64,000 bases of DNA from a sulfur-oxidizing endosymbiont of Gigantopelta aegis (GTDB taxonomy: Bacteria; Pseudomonadota; Gammaproteobacteria; GRL18): positions 3,607,213-3,671,212 of the forward strand of contig NZ_JAEHGE010000001.1 of assembly GCF_016097415.1 (NCBI RefSeq), in the 5' to 3' direction. Below, one piece after another: positions 8,107-18,415 of this stretch; positions within the stretch are counted from its first letter, which is position 1; each line of letters starts with the position of its first letter. Both the position numbers and the translations under genes were made by a program. The notes beneath the pieces are model-generated. The model saw nothing but the letters and a program-made list of their open reading frames with translations, searched no databases and was not told where the DNA came from.

Positions 8107-9984
8107 ATGGCTTTATTACAAATATCTGAACCCGGAGAAACCACTGCACCGCACCAGCATAAACTAGCGGTTGGCATTGACTTGGGTACCACAAACTCCT
8201 TAGTCGCCAGTGTCCGTAGTGGCATGGCAGAAACTATTGCGGATGAGCAAGGACAGCATTTGTTGCCTTCCGTGGTACAGTTTCTGGGTAAAAATGAGCA
8301 AGGTTATCAAACTGATGTGGGTTATCAGGCACATAAAAATGCCGCAAAAGATCCCAAGAATACCATTGCTTCCGTGAAACGATATATGGGGCGTGGTCTG
8401 GAAGATATCGAACAACAGAGTATGTATGATATTGTCACTGAAGGGGATTCAGTCGTACCAAGAATTCACACCATTGCCGGGGATGTCAGTGCCGTAGAAG
8501 TGTCAGCAGAAATTTTAAAATGCTTGAAACAACGCGCAGAAGAAGCCTTGGGTGGTGATTTAACGGGCGCAGTAATCACCGTACCTGCTTATTTTGATGA
8601 TGCCCAGCGCCAGGCAACTAAAGATGCTGCTAAGCTGGCCGGTCTTAAAGTCTTACGCCTAATCAATGAACCCACAGCCGCCGCTGTGGCCTATGGTCTG
8701 GATTCCGGTAGCGAAGGTATTCATGTTATTTATGATTTAGGTGGCGGTACCTTTGATATTTCCATTTTAAAACTGACCAAGGGTATTTTTGAAGTCTTAT
8801 CGACAGCCGGTGACTCGGCTCTGGGTGGTGATGACTTAGATCAGCTATTAAGCGATTGGATTATTGAACAAATCAATGTCAATGAGCTGGATGCCAAAGT
8901 ATTGCGGCGCATTTCAGATGCCGCCAGAGTAGCAAAAGAGACGCTCAGCCAAAATGAAAATTGCACCATAACGATTGAGTCCGATGTAGAACAAGCTTGG
9001 GAAGTTGAAATTTCCCGTGAAAAGTTTGAATTATTAATTCAGCCCCTCATTCGAAAAACACTCGTACCCTGTCGCCGTGCTTTACGAGATGCCGGGATTG
9101 AAAGTGATGAAATACAAGATGTGGTGATGGTTGGCGGTTCGACTCGAGTGCCTTTAGTGCGTCAAATGGTTGGTGAATTTTTTAGTACCGAGCCATTAGT
9201 CGATTTAGATCCGGATAAAGTGGTGGCTATTGGTGCAGCACGTCAAGCCGATATCTTAGCGGGCAATAAATCCGAGGATGATATGTTATTGCTGGATGTT
9301 ACCCCGCTCTCATTAGGCTTGGAAACGATGGGAGGACTGGCAGAAAAAGTCATTCATAGAAACACCACCATTCCCGTGGCCAGAGCGCAGGATTTCACCA
9401 CCTTTAAAGATGGTCAAACCGCTATGGCGATTCATGTGGTTCAGGGAGAGCGAGAATTAATCAGCGATTGCCGTTCTTTAGCACGTTTTGAATTACGTGG
9501 CATACCACCGATGGTTGCCGGGGCCGCCAGAATTCGAGTCACCTTTCAAATTGATGCGGATGGCTTGCTTTCTGTTGCTGCCCGAGAAGAAACCTCCGGT
9601 GTAGAAAGCAGTATTCAGGTTAAACCTTCCTATGGTTTAAGTGATGGTGAAATTGAAACCATGCTCAAAGACTCATTCAGCTATGCACAGGATGATGTGG
9701 ATGCTAGAAAATTACGTGAAGAACAAGTTGAAGCTAGCCGCGTTGTCGAAGCGCTTAATGCCGCATTAGAAGAAGACGGTGAAAAATTACTCTCTGCCGA
9801 GGAGCGAGCAGAAATTCGTCAGGGAGTTGATGAATTGACTGAAATTGCTCAGCAGGATGATCAACGAGCAATCAAACTTAAAATTGAAGCCGTCGATAAG
9901 ATTACTTCAGAATTTGCACAACGCCGTATGGATGCCAGTATCAATCTGGCCTTGAGCGGTCAACGTGTTGACGATATTAACTAA
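8107..9984 (+). CDS. hscA: Fe-S assembly Hsp70 chaperone HscA
   Basis: HscA is the specialised Hsp70 that binds the LPPVK motif of IscU and drives cluster transfer. The 625-residue protein has the nucleotide-binding domain with [47 protein letters not shown] and [14 protein letters not shown], then the substrate-binding beta domain ([17 protein letters not shown]) and the helical lid. Length and the shortened C-terminus fit HscA rather than DnaK. It is flanked by hscB and fdx. Confidence 0.97.
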   Translation: MALLQISEPGETTAPHQHKLAVGIDLGTTNSLVASVRSGMAETIADEQGQHLLPSVVQFLGKNEQGYQTDVGYQAHKNAAKDPKNTIASVKRYMGRGLEDIEQQSMYDIVTEGDSVVPRIHTIAGDVSAVEVSAEILKCLKQRAEEALGGDLTGAVITVPAYFDDAQRQATKDAAKLAGLKVLRLINEPTAAAVAYGLDSGSEGIHVIYDLGGGTFDISILKLTKGIFEVLSTAGDSALGGDDLDQLLSDWIIEQINVNELDAKVLRRISDAARVAKETLSQNENCTITIESDVEQAWEVEISREKFELLIQPLIRKTLVPCRRALRDAGIESDEIQDVVMVGGSTRVPLVRQMVGEFFSTEPLVDLDPDKVVAIGAARQADILAGNKSEDDMLLLDVTPLSLGLETMGGLAEKVIHRNTTIPVARAQDFTTFKDGQTAMAIHVVQGERELISDCRSLARFELRGIPPMVAGAARIRVTFQIDADGLLSVAAREETSGVESSIQVKPSYGLSDGEIETMLKDSFSYAQDDVDARKLREEQVEASRVVEALNAALEEDGEKLLSAEERAEIRQGVDELTEIAQQDDQRAIKLKIEAVDKITSEFAQRRMDASINLALSGQRVDDIN

Positions 9985-10027
9985 ATAAGCCACATAATTA
10001 ACAAGCTAAAGTGTAAAGGGCCAGAAA

Positions 10028-10366
10028 ATGACTAAATTAATTTTTTTACCGCATGAAGAGATATGTCCTGAAGGTGCGGTTATAGAAGTAGAACCGGGCA
10101 TGACTATTTGTGATGCTGCTCAGGAAAATGACATTGAAATTGAACATGCCTGTGAAAAATCCTGTGCCTGTACTACTTGTCATGTCATTGTGAGAGAAGG
10201 CTTTGATTCTTTGGAAGAAGCTACTGAACTGGAAGAAGACTATCTGGATAAGGCTTGGGGCGTTGAACCTGATTCACGCTTGAGTTGTCAGACTGTGGTT
10301 GCCGATGAAGACCTAGTGATTGAAATACCTAAATATACCATTAATATGGTCTCTGAAAATCACTAA
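10028..10366 (+). CDS. fdx: ISC-type [2Fe-2S] ferredoxin
   Basis: This adrenodoxin-like ferredoxin supplies electrons for cluster assembly on IscU. The 112-residue protein has the cluster ligands in EHACEKSCACTTCHV (CX5CX2C) and a fourth in RLSCQT. It begins MTKLIFLPHEEICPEGAV, typical of Fdx. It lies 43 bp downstream of hscA with AAAGGGCCAG ahead of the ATG. Confidence 0.96.
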   Translation: MTKLIFLPHEEICPEGAVIEVEPGMTICDAAQENDIEIEHACEKSCACTTCHVIVREGFDSLEEATELEEDYLDKAWGVEPDSRLSCQTVVADEDLVIEIPKYTINMVSENH

Positions 10367-10382
10367 GCTTTGGTTAACAAGC

Positions 10383-10417
10383 TTTAAGCTGGAAAAGTCT
10401 GATTTTCCCAGCTTAAA
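10383..10417 (+). other. Stem-loop between fdx and iscX
   Basis: TTTAAGCTGGAAAA and TTTTCCCAGCTTAAA form a stem of about 14 bp with one bulged C and a 6-base loop. It is followed by ACAGTC, not a T-run, so a classical terminator is not supported. It may stabilise or process the isc transcript. Confidence 0.5.
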
Positions 10418-10452
10418 ACAGTCATAAAAAATAAGTAAGCAGGAGATAAGTA

Positions 10453-10653
10453 ATGGGCTTAAGATGGACCGATACACATGAAGTGGTTATTGAACTTGAT
10501 GAGTTGTATCCAGATGTTGATCCACAGTATGTGAGTTTCCCTGATCTGATGTCATGGATTTTGGCGTTGGATGGCTTTGAGCAAACGGAAGAACATTGTG
10601 GTGAGCAAATTCTTGAAGCCATACAAATGGCCTGGATTGCCGATCGTGAGTGA
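10453..10653 (+). CDS. iscX: Fe-S assembly protein IscX
   Basis: A 66-residue acidic protein starting [17 protein letters not shown], with the conserved [19 protein letters not shown] core. IscX binds IscS and iron and modulates cluster assembly. It is preceded by AGGAGATAAGTA and closes the isc operon. Its stop codon overlaps the proposed GTG start of rlmN, which suggests translational coupling. Confidence 0.95.
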   Translation: MGLRWTDTHEVVIELDELYPDVDPQYVSFPDLMSWILALDGFEQTEEHCGEQILEAIQMAWIADRE

Positions 10654-11815
10654 ACAGGCATCAAGTCAGCCTATTAACTTTAAGTCCAATAAAATTAACC
10701 TATTAGGTTATGATTTGGCCCACATGAAGGCTTTTTTTTCTGAAATTGGAGAAAAGCCTTTTCGCGCTGTGCAAGTGTTAAAATGGATTCATCAATTTGG
10801 TGCTCATGACTTTGCTCAGATGAGCAATGTCAGCCAGACACTGCGCCAACGGCTCAGTGAAATCGCTGAAATCAAAGCCCCTGAAATTGTTGCCGAACAA
10901 AAGGCCAGCGATGGTACGATTAAATGGCTAATGCGTCTTGATGGTGGCAATAGCATTGAAACGGTTTATATCCCTGAAGACAATCGCGGTACACTATGTG
11001 TTTCATCACAGGTCGGTTGCGCCTTGGATTGTGGTTTTTGTTCAACGGCGAAGCAGGGTTTTAACCGCAATCTAACCAGTGCAGAAATTATCGCCCAGTT
11101 ATGGGTCGCTAATCTGGCCTTAAACCCTCTAGCTCAAGCCTCTTCAGATGACTCAGATAGTACGCATCATGGTAAAGTTCAGGACTCAAAAAATCGTGTC
11201 ATTACCAATGTGGTATTAATGGGCATGGGCGAACCACTACTTAATTTCAACAATGTGGTTGAAGCGATCCATTTAATGCTTGAAGACAACGCTTATGGTT
11301 TATCCAAACGTCGTGTGACCCTCAGCACCGCCGGAGTTGTGCCAGCATTGAAACGCCTGCGTGAAGAATGCGATGTTAGCTTGGCCATTTCACTGCATGC
11401 CCCCAATGATGAAATTCGTGATAAAATAGTCCCCCTGAATAAAAAATACCCCATCAAAGAGCTATTAGCGGCTTGTCAGCACTATTTCAGCGGTGATACG
11501 AAAAAGAAGCAGTTTACCATTGAATATGTTATGTTAGCCGGGGTTAATGATAGTGAGAAAAATGCCCGCGAACTGGCTGTTTTACTAAAAAATATGCCCT
11601 GTAAAATCAATCTCATACCATTTAACCCGTTTCCAAGCAGTGATTTTGAATGCTCGAAAATGCACACCATCAATCGCTTTAAAGATATTTTATACAAGGC
11701 CGGTTATGTGGTGGTGGTACGCAAGACACGAGGTGAAGATATTGATGCTGCGTGTGGTCAATTAGCGGGTAAAGTAAAAGACAAAAGTCGCCGAACGGGT
11801 GTAGAAAATAAATAA
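10646..11815 (+). CDS. rlmN: Dual-specificity 23S rRNA/tRNA adenine-C2 methyltransferase RlmN
   Basis: A radical-SAM enzyme that methylates C2 of A2503 in 23S rRNA and A37 in some tRNAs. The SAM cluster motif CALDCGFC, the GMGEPLLN motif and the methyl-carrying cysteine region [14 protein letters not shown] are present. The frame is open from 10571, but the GTG at 10646 (MSEQASSQP) gives a 389-residue protein aligned with the E. coli start and overlaps the iscX stop by 8 bp. A hydrophilic insertion of roughly 20 residues (about residues 166-185, [18 protein letters not shown]) sits between the cluster and GEPL motifs and is unusual. Confidence 0.94.
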   Translation: MSEQASSQPINFKSNKINLLGYDLAHMKAFFSEIGEKPFRAVQVLKWIHQFGAHDFAQMSNVSQTLRQRLSEIAEIKAPEIVAEQKASDGTIKWLMRLDGGNSIETVYIPEDNRGTLCVSSQVGCALDCGFCSTAKQGFNRNLTSAEIIAQLWVANLALNPLAQASSDDSDSTHHGKVQDSKNRVITNVVLMGMGEPLLNFNNVVEAIHLMLEDNAYGLSKRRVTLSTAGVVPALKRLREECDVSLAISLHAPNDEIRDKIVPLNKKYPIKELLAACQHYFSGDTKKKQFTIEYVMLAGVNDSEKNARELAVLLKNMPCKINLIPFNPFPSSDFECSKMHTINRFKDILYKAGYVVVVRKTRGEDIDAACGQLAGKVKDKSRRTGVENK

Positions 11816-11860
11816 AACGCTGCTTATTTTTGCTGTAACTGTAAAAGGGAAGTTATTTTG

Positions 11861-12670
11861 ATGAAAAAGTTGTTTATCGTATTATTGTCCTTGGGTGCTT
11901 TGAGTGCCTGTCAGAATTCGCCACTGAGTGACAGTACTGCTGGTGACGATGACTTAAGTGTTCGTTATTCTGAAAGTAGTAGTGGCGAAGGTGGCAATAA
12001 AGCGTCAGAGATTAATACCCAATTAGGCGCAGGCTATATTGGTAATGGTAATTACGAACGTGCCTTGATTAAATTAAATAAAGCCTTAGAGTTTGATGCG
12101 AATAATGCCCAGGCACATAATTATCTTGGGGTGTTATATGGCCGTTTAGAGCGCCCGGACAAAGCGGAATCGTCATTTAATAAAGCGCTGAGAATTGCAC
12201 CCAATAATTCTTCTATATTAAATAATTATGCTATTTTTCTCTGCGAGCAGAAAAATTACGAAAAAGCGCGTGTGATGTTTAAACGGGTGCTTAACAACCC
12301 GCTTTATACTAATCTTGACCAGGCTTATCAGAGTGCAGGCTTTTGTGCTTTGAGCAATAATAATTGGGATCTAGCAGAAAAACTCTATCGAAAATCATTG
12401 GATCTGACGGCTAATTCAGCCTTAGCATTACTCGGTTTAGCCAAAGTAAACTACAAGAAGCAGAATTTTCAATATGCCTGGAGTTATTTTGAGCGCTATT
12501 ATAAAGTGTCTGTACTGGATTCAGATGCGCTATGGTTAGGGATTAATATTCTAGAGGAAGTGAGTAAGCCGGATAAAAATTTATTATCTAGCTTTAAATT
12601 GCAATTAAAAAGTAAATATCCAGACTCGGACGAAACCAAATGGTTTTATGAAGGCAAGCAGGAATACTAA
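11861..12670 (+). CDS. pilF: Type IV pilus biogenesis/stability lipoprotein PilF (PilW)
   Basis: PilF is an outer-membrane lipoprotein needed to assemble the PilQ secretin. The protein (269 residues from ATG 11861) has a lipoprotein signal peptide ending LSACQ and tandem TPR repeats from about residue 55 (LGAGYIGNGNYERALIKLNKAL, AHNYLGVLYGRLERPDKAESSF). Its place between rlmN and rodZ matches many gammaproteobacteria. AAGGGAAG precedes the start; the upstream TTG at 11858 is less likely. Confidence 0.9.
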   Translation: MKKLFIVLLSLGALSACQNSPLSDSTAGDDDLSVRYSESSSGEGGNKASEINTQLGAGYIGNGNYERALIKLNKALEFDANNAQAHNYLGVLYGRLERPDKAESSFNKALRIAPNNSSILNNYAIFLCEQKNYEKARVMFKRVLNNPLYTNLDQAYQSAGFCALSNNNWDLAEKLYRKSLDLTANSALALLGLAKVNYKKQNFQYAWSYFERYYKVSVLDSDALWLGINILEEVSKPDKNLLSSFKLQLKSKYPDSDETKWFYEGKQEY

Positions 12671-12672
12671 AC

Positions 12673-13746
12673 TTGGATAAACAATCTGAACAACAAGCAC
12701 TGAAAGATATTATTGCGTCCAAAGAAGATGGCTTTGGTGTGCAGTTTAAAGCCGCCCGTGATGAACAAAATTTAACGGTTGAAGAAGTTTCCAGAAAACT
12801 GCATCTGGATAAAAAAATCATACTGGCTTTGGAAAAAGAAGATCATACGCAATTACCTGTGGCTACTTTTGTTTGTGGTTATATTCGTAACTATGCAAAA
12901 TTCTTAAACATCCAGCCAGATCCATTGATCGAATATTATAAAAATGTGAGCGGTTTTGATAATTTTTCGCCTGAGCTGAAAGTGATTAAATCGAAGCATT
13001 TAACGGGCCAATCAAGTTATTTCACCGCTTTTTCTGCCATTATTGTTCCCGTAATGATATTGTTACTTATTTTGGCCTTGGCTGCGGGTGGTTGGCAATT
13101 GTGGTTATATGGTTCAGAAAATTATTTAAATAATACCTCGGACTCAGCTTCTAAAACTGTCTCATTAGTTGAATCAACAGAGCTGCGAGATACGGATGCT
13201 GAGACTTTATTGCTACCCGATATTGGTGAAGCTTACAATGAGCAAGCCATTTCGGCTGGAGATAAATATGTTGAAGGCTCTCATCTAGTTGAAGGCTCTC
13301 ATCTAGTTGAAGACTCTCATCTAGTTGAAGGCTCTAAACCAGTTGAAGGCTCTAAACCAGTTGAGGACTCTAAACCAGTTGAGGACTCTAAACCAGTTGA
13401 GGACTCTAAACCAGTTGAGGACTCTAAGCCCATAGCAGATTCTTTGATCACTGAAGCTTCTCAGAGAGAAGAGAGTGCTCAAGTTGAAAGTACCAGTGCA
13501 AACATTAAAAATCAGTTGATTGTCGAGTTTAGCGGTTCGTCATGGGTCAAAATCAAAGGCGCAGATGGCAAAGTATTGGCTTCTGGTCTGAAAAAAGCCT
13601 CTAAAGTCTTACATTTGGAGGGGAAATTACCCTATCAGGTTTTCTTAGGCGATGCCCGTGTCGTTAAAATAAGCTTAAATGGGCAAGTTTTTGATCAATC
13701 AAGGTATATAAATGAGAAAAATGTCGCTCGATTTAAGGTAAAATAG
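12673..13746 (+). CDS. rodZ: Cytoskeleton protein RodZ
   Basis: RodZ links MreB to the cell-wall elongation machinery. The 357-residue protein has an N-terminal Xre-type helix-turn-helix (FKAARDEQNLTVEEVSRKLHL), one transmembrane segment near residues 118-141 (FSAIIVPVMILLLILALAAG), a linker, and the DUF4115 beta domain at the C-terminus (VEFSGSSWVKIKGADGKVL). The linker holds ten to eleven near-identical five-residue repeats, VEGSH/VEDSK type, encoded by a 15-bp DNA repeat. The start is a TTG with AGGAAT upstream and only 2 bp after pilF. Confidence 0.92.
   Translation: MDKQSEQQALKDIIASKEDGFGVQFKAARDEQNLTVEEVSRKLHLDKKIILALEKEDHTQLPVATFVCGYIRNYAKFLNIQPDPLIEYYKNVSGFDNFSPELKVIKSKHLTGQSSYFTAFSAIIVPVMILLLILALAAGGWQLWLYGSENYLNNTSDSASKTVSLVESTELRDTDAETLLLPDIGEAYNEQAISAGDKYVEGSHLVEGSHLVEDSHLVEGSKPVEGSKPVEDSKPVEDSKPVEDSKPVEDSKPIADSLITEASQREESAQVESTSANIKNQLIVEFSGSSWVKIKGADGKVLASGLKKASKVLHLEGKLPYQVFLGDARVVKISLNGQVFDQSRYINEKNVARFKVK
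13270..13432 (+). repeat. 15-bp tandem repeat inside rodZ
   Basis: The unit GTTGARGRCTCTMAWCYA repeats in frame about ten times, coding for VEGSHL then VEDSKP. Two sub-types (SHL and SKP) are arranged in blocks, as expected for successive duplications. Whole units add five residues, so length can vary without frameshift. Confidence 0.9.
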
Positions 13747-13804
13747 CCCTTTTTTACTGAATTCCCTCAATTTAATTCAAATTTAATCCAATAAGGAAAC
13801 CCTT

Positions 13805-15094
13805 TTGGCAGACAAAATTCAATCAATACGTGGAATGAACGATATTCTTCCCGATGAAAGTCCTGCATGGCAGTTTATCGAAGAAAAATTGCGTCACCTG
13901 ATGCAAAGCTATGATTATGACGAAATACGCTTTCCAATTGTTGAAAAAACAGCACTTTTTAAACGCTCTATTGGTGAAGTCACTGATATTGTAGAAAAAG
14001 AAATGTACACCTTTGAGGATCGCAATGGCGATAGCCTGACTTTAAGGCCGGAAGGGACTGCTGCTTGTGTGCGAGCAGGGATACAAAATGGTATACTGGT
14101 TAATCAGCAACAACGTTTGTGGTATATGGGACCCATGTTTCGCCATGAGAGACCGCAAAAAGGTCGCTATCGTCAGTTTCATCAGATTGGCGTAGAAGTA
14201 TTTGGTCTGGACGGGCCGGATATTGATGCTGAACTGATTTGCATGACGGCACGTTTATGGCAAACGCTGGGCTTATCGGATTCAGTGACCTTGCAATTGA
14301 ATTCATTAGGTACTCCGGAATCCCGAGTGGCCTATCGTGCTGTTTTGACGGACTATTTGCAAGCCAATGAAGCGCTATTAGACAAAGACAGTCTGCGCCG
14401 TTTGCAGACTAATCCATTGCGTATCCTGGATAGTAAAAACCCTGCGATGCAAGCGATGATCGAAGCCGCACCAAAATTGATGGATCATCTTGATGACGAA
14501 TCAAAAGTACATTTTTCACGCTTATGTGCTTACTTGGATAGCCTGGGTATTGCTTATGAAATCAATACCCGATTAGTACGTGGTTTAGACTACTATAGCA
14601 AAACCGTATTTGAGTGGGTAACTGATAAATTAGGTGCTCAGGGCACTATTTGTGCCGGTGGGCGCTATGATGGTCTGGTGAAACAACTCGGTGGACGGGA
14701 TACCCGTGCCGTCGGTTTTGCTATGGGACTGGAGCGCTTAATTAGTCTGCTGGAACAGTCTAAACTGGAGCAGCACTTTAAAAAGCCCCATGCCGTGATG
14801 TTGATGATGGGTGAGCGGGCACAAAATGCCGGGCTGGCACTCACTGAGCAATTGCGCAATCAGCTGGAGAATGTCCGAATTTTTAATGTGTGTGGTGGTG
14901 GTAGTTTTAAAAGCCAGATGAAACGAGCGGATAAGAGTCAGGCAGAAATTGCCCTGATTTTAGGTGATGACGAGTTGGACAACGATGTGGTCACAGTAAA
15001 ATACCTGCGCGCTGATAGAGAAGCTGATAAACCTCAGCAAGAACAGCTGACAATGCAACAGGTGACCGACTTATTGGCTGAATTAGTTGGCTAA
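13805..15094 (+). CDS. hisS: Histidine-tRNA ligase
   Basis: A class II aminoacyl-tRNA synthetase that charges tRNA-His. The 429-residue protein has motif 2 ([21 protein letters not shown]), the histidine-binding [15 protein letters not shown] and [13 protein letters not shown] motifs, and the C-terminal anticodon-binding domain. The start is a TTG ([13 protein letters not shown]) with AAGGAAAC upstream. It follows rodZ after 58 bp; ispG, present here in E. coli and relatives, is absent. Confidence 0.96.
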   Translation: MADKIQSIRGMNDILPDESPAWQFIEEKLRHLMQSYDYDEIRFPIVEKTALFKRSIGEVTDIVEKEMYTFEDRNGDSLTLRPEGTAACVRAGIQNGILVNQQQRLWYMGPMFRHERPQKGRYRQFHQIGVEVFGLDGPDIDAELICMTARLWQTLGLSDSVTLQLNSLGTPESRVAYRAVLTDYLQANEALLDKDSLRRLQTNPLRILDSKNPAMQAMIEAAPKLMDHLDDESKVHFSRLCAYLDSLGIAYEINTRLVRGLDYYSKTVFEWVTDKLGAQGTICAGGRYDGLVKQLGGRDTRAVGFAMGLERLISLLEQSKLEQHFKKPHAVMLMMGERAQNAGLALTEQLRNQLENVRIFNVCGGGSFKSQMKRADKSQAEIALILGDDELDNDVVTVKYLRADREADKPQQEQLTMQQVTDLLAELVG

Positions 15095-15143
15095 ATTAAT
15101 AAATAAATAGTTTGATTAAGAATTTAAGTGTCTGGGAGACATA

Positions 15144-15773
15144 ATGGATAACTTTGAAACAGAAGAACAACAGGTAGAAGCCATAAAAAAATGGTGGGGC
15201 GAAAACTATATAATGGTGATTGTTATTACCATCGTTGGTTTGGGTGGCATTGTGGGTGTGCAGCAGTGGAAACAGAGCCAAGTGACGCAGGCTCAGACCG
15301 CTTCTATGGAATATGACCATATCTTACAAATTGTAAAAGAAGGTAAAGACGAGCCCGTTAAACAACAAGTTGACACCATGCTGGGTGAATATGCTGATTA
15401 CCCTTATGCGGCATTATCAGCCATGTTGGAAGCTAAGCAGCTTATTGATGCAGGCAAGTTATCTGAAGCTGAAACTCAACTTAATTGGGTCATCAATAAC
15501 TCTAAGGCACAAAATTTACAGCATATTTCCAGAATTCGTTTAGCAACGATTCTTTCTGCACAAGGTAAAAATGATGCGGCCTTAAAAGTACTTGATGTTG
15601 AAACGGGTAATTTCAGAGCCAGCTATCTGGAAGTCAAAGGCGATGTTCTGGTTGCGATGAAACGCATAGACGAAGCACGTTCTGCCTATGATCAAGCCTT
15701 AGAAGCCTATGCTGTGATTGGTGCTAATGCACAGATTTTACGCGTTAAACGTAATGATTTAGGAAAATCATAA
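15144..15773 (+). CDS. yfgM: Inner-membrane periplasmic chaperone-like protein YfgM
   Basis: YfgM is a membrane-anchored tetratricopeptide-like protein that works with PpiD at the Sec translocon. The 209-residue protein has a short cytosolic start, one transmembrane helix (YIMVIVITIVGLGGIVGVQQ, about residues 27-46) and a helical periplasmic domain with QIVKEGKDE and AMLEAKQLIDAGKLSEAETQL. It lies between hisS and bamB as in E. coli; its stop overlaps the bamB start (TAATG). Confidence 0.9.
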   Translation: MDNFETEEQQVEAIKKWWGENYIMVIVITIVGLGGIVGVQQWKQSQVTQAQTASMEYDHILQIVKEGKDEPVKQQVDTMLGEYADYPYAALSAMLEAKQLIDAGKLSEAETQLNWVINNSKAQNLQHISRIRLATILSAQGKNDAALKVLDVETGNFRASYLEVKGDVLVAMKRIDEARSAYDQALEAYAVIGANAQILRVKRNDLGKS

Positions 15774-16945
15774 TGATAGCGAAAAGAATAATAGGCATAG
15801 CTGCACTTAGTTTCATGAGTTTATACCTCAGTGGTTGCGGTTGGACCGATAGTTTTTTTGGTGGCGAAGATAACTCGATTCCACCGACTGAACTACAAGA
15901 TATTACGAGTAGTGTACAAGTTGGAACTACCTGGACTAAAGACGTTGGTGTTGGTCTTGATGAAGCCTTTGTGGATTTACAGCCGGCAATTACTGATATT
16001 GAAGCGTTTACCGTCGATCGTGAAGGTCAGGTCACTTCGCTTGATTTGGCTACGGGTGCGGTCAATTGGCAGATTGAATTAGAAATGGTGATCACCGGCG
16101 GCGTAGGTCATGGTGAAGGCATCCTGGTTGTGGGTAATAATCGTGGTGAGATCATTGTTATGGATGATAGCAATGGCGCAGTATTGTGGAAAAAAGAACT
16201 CAGTAGTGTGATGCTCTCATCGCCATTGGTACAAGATGATACCTTGATTGTCCGCACGGGGGATGGCCGTATTTTTGGTCTGAGTGCAGAAAATGGCAGC
16301 CAGCTTTGGGTCTATGATCGGGGCGTGCCGGTACTAACCTTACGTGGTAATAGCAGCCCTGTTCTTGGTGGTAAAGAATTAGTCTTTACTGGCTTTGATA
16401 GTGGTAAAGTCGCCGCAGTGGGTGTTCAACATGGGCGCTTATTGTGGGAGGCCAATGCGGCAGTACCCAGAGGCCGTTCTGATTTAGAGCGTTTGGTTGA
16501 TATCGATGGTTCCATGGTGCTTGTAGGTCGAGTGTTGTATGTGGCGACTTATCAAGGACGTGTAGTGGCAATCGATGCTCTAGAAGGGGAAATTTTATGG
16601 GCAAAAGAAATGTCCTCTTATGCCGGTATTTCAGCCGATGAACGTCATATCTATGTCACTGATTCAGATAGTAATCTTTGGGCAGTGGATCGTGTTTCCG
16701 GTGATATGTTGTGGAAACAGGACAAACTAGCCTATCGCCAACTGACAGCACCGGCTTCTGTGGGTGACTACATTTTAGTGGGTGATTTTGAGGGTTATGT
16801 ACACATACTCTCACGTCTTGATGGTGAAATTGTGGGGCGTGAAAAGATCAATAGTAATGGTTTTCATGTTCAGCCACAGGTATCGGGTGATACCGTTTAT
16901 ATTTATGGTAATGGTGGTACTTTAGCCGCATTGCGACTTAATTAA
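15773..16945 (+). CDS. bamB: Outer-membrane assembly lipoprotein BamB
   Basis: BamB is the beta-propeller lipoprotein of the BAM complex that inserts outer-membrane beta-barrel proteins. The 390-residue protein has a lipoprotein signal (LYLSGCGW) and repeated PQQ-like blades (LDLATGAVNWQIE, MDDSNGAVLWKKEL, IDALEGEILWAKEM, VDRVSGDMLWKQD). It overlaps yfgM by one base and is followed by der, the usual order. Confidence 0.95.
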   Translation: MIAKRIIGIAALSFMSLYLSGCGWTDSFFGGEDNSIPPTELQDITSSVQVGTTWTKDVGVGLDEAFVDLQPAITDIEAFTVDREGQVTSLDLATGAVNWQIELEMVITGGVGHGEGILVVGNNRGEIIVMDDSNGAVLWKKELSSVMLSSPLVQDDTLIVRTGDGRIFGLSAENGSQLWVYDRGVPVLTLRGNSSPVLGGKELVFTGFDSGKVAAVGVQHGRLLWEANAAVPRGRSDLERLVDIDGSMVLVGRVLYVATYQGRVVAIDALEGEILWAKEMSSYAGISADERHIYVTDSDSNLWAVDRVSGDMLWKQDKLAYRQLTAPASVGDYILVGDFEGYVHILSRLDGEIVGREKINSNGFHVQPQVSGDTVYIYGNGGTLAALRLN

Positions 16946-16975
16946 TTAGTACAAGAAGAGCGATAGAAACAAGTT

Positions 16976-18415
16976 ATGAAACCGGTAATAGCCCTAGTTG
17001 GGCGTCCTAATGTGGGCAAATCAACGCTCTTCAATCGTTTAACCAAAACGCGTGATGCTTTAGTCGCGGATATGCCAGGAGTTACACGAGACCGCCAATA
17101 TGGTGAAGGCATCGTGGGTGATCGCCCTTATATAGTTATTGATACAGGTGGCTTGAGTGGTGAAGATGAGGGCATTGATACCCTGATGCAGTCGCAGGTT
17201 TATCAGGCCATGAAAGAAGCAAATATTATTTTGTTCCTAGTTGATGGCCGTGGTGGTATTACCGGACACGATCAAACCATTGCGCAATATTTACGTGAAT
17301 TGGGTAAGGACATTCTTATACTGGTCAATAAGGCTGAAGGTATGAATGAAGATGTCGTTGAGGCTGAGTTTTATGCTTTGGGCTTAGGTCAGCCCTATGC
17401 GGTATCATCATCTCATGGTGATGGTATCGCCCCCTTGATGGAAAAGATTTTAGGCGATATTCCTGAAGATGAAGAAGGTGAGGCCGATGAAGATTCCTAT
17501 GCAAAAAGTGGCATTAAGTTAGCCATTGTTGGTCGGCCTAATGTCGGTAAGTCAACCTTGATTAACCGCCTGATGGGCGAAGAACGGGTGGTGGCATTTG
17601 ATATGCCCGGTACTACCCGTGATAGTATATTCATCCCCTTTGAGCGTGATGGTCAGCGTTATACCTTTATCGATACTGCGGGCGTGCGTCGGCGTAGTCG
17701 AGTCAAAGAAACCATTGAAAAATTCTCCATTATTAAGGCATTACAGGCCATTGAGTCGGCCAATGTTGTGATTATCATGCTCGATGCCCATGAGGGTATT
17801 ACGGATCAGGATTTACACTTACTCAGCTATGTCATTGATACCGGTCGTGCGCTTATTATTGCTATTAATAAGTGGGATGGTATGACCAAAGAGGCGCGTG
17901 AGTTTGTTAAAGAACAATTAGAGCGTCGCCTGCCTTTTCTTGATTATGCGAAATATCATTATATTTCAGCCCTGCATGGCAGTGGTGTTGGTTTATTGTA
18001 TGATTCAGTGGACAAGGCCTACGATTCGGCGATGAAGCGCCATCAACCAGCTAAATTAAGTAGCTTGCTGGAAGAAGCAGTACAAATGCATCAACCGCCT
18101 TTGGCACGTGGACGTAGAATAAAGCTGCGCTATGCGCATCAGGGCGGTCAAAATCCTCCCCTGATCGTGATTCATGGTAGTCAGACGGAGCATATTCCTG
18201 AGTCGTATAAGCGCTATTTAATGAATTCGTTTCGTAAATGGTTAAAGCTAGAAGCGACACCCATACGATTAGAATTTAAAAATAGCACTAATCCTTATCG
18301 TGGCACGCGTAGAAACAACGATAAAACCAAGCAATTACTGCTTAAACGCCATCGTCAGACCAAAAATATGGCGAAGAAGTTCAGTGGCAAGAAAAACAAA
18401 AGAACCAATCGTTAG
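16976..18415 (+). CDS. der: Ribosome biogenesis GTPase Der (EngA)
   Basis: Der has two tandem GTPase domains and works in 50S subunit assembly. The 479-residue protein shows G1 GRPNVGKSTLFNRL at residue 8 and a second GRPNVGKSTLINRL near 187, G3 DTGG and DTAG, G4 NKAE and NKWD, and a C-terminal KH-like domain (NPPLIVIHGSQTEHIPESYKRYL). A basic tail ends the protein. It is the last gene of the conserved block. Confidence 0.97.
   Translation: MKPVIALVGRPNVGKSTLFNRLTKTRDALVADMPGVTRDRQYGEGIVGDRPYIVIDTGGLSGEDEGIDTLMQSQVYQAMKEANIILFLVDGRGGITGHDQTIAQYLRELGKDILILVNKAEGMNEDVVEAEFYALGLGQPYAVSSSHGDGIAPLMEKILGDIPEDEEGEADEDSYAKSGIKLAIVGRPNVGKSTLINRLMGEERVVAFDMPGTTRDSIFIPFERDGQRYTFIDTAGVRRRSRVKETIEKFSIIKALQAIESANVVIIMLDAHEGITDQDLHLLSYVIDTGRALIIAINKWDGMTKEAREFVKEQLERRLPFLDYAKYHYISALHGSGVGLLYDSVDKAYDSAMKRHQPAKLSSLLEEAVQMHQPPLARGRRIKLRYAHQGGQNPPLIVIHGSQTEHIPESYKRYLMNSFRKWLKLEATPIRLEFKNSTNPYRGTRRNNDKTKQLLLKRHRQTKNMAKKFSGKKNKRTNR

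Noticed and set aside
10571..10645. Extended N-terminus of rlmN
   Set aside because: This stretch overlaps iscX in another frame and has no counterpart in RlmN; GTG 10646 fits the family start.
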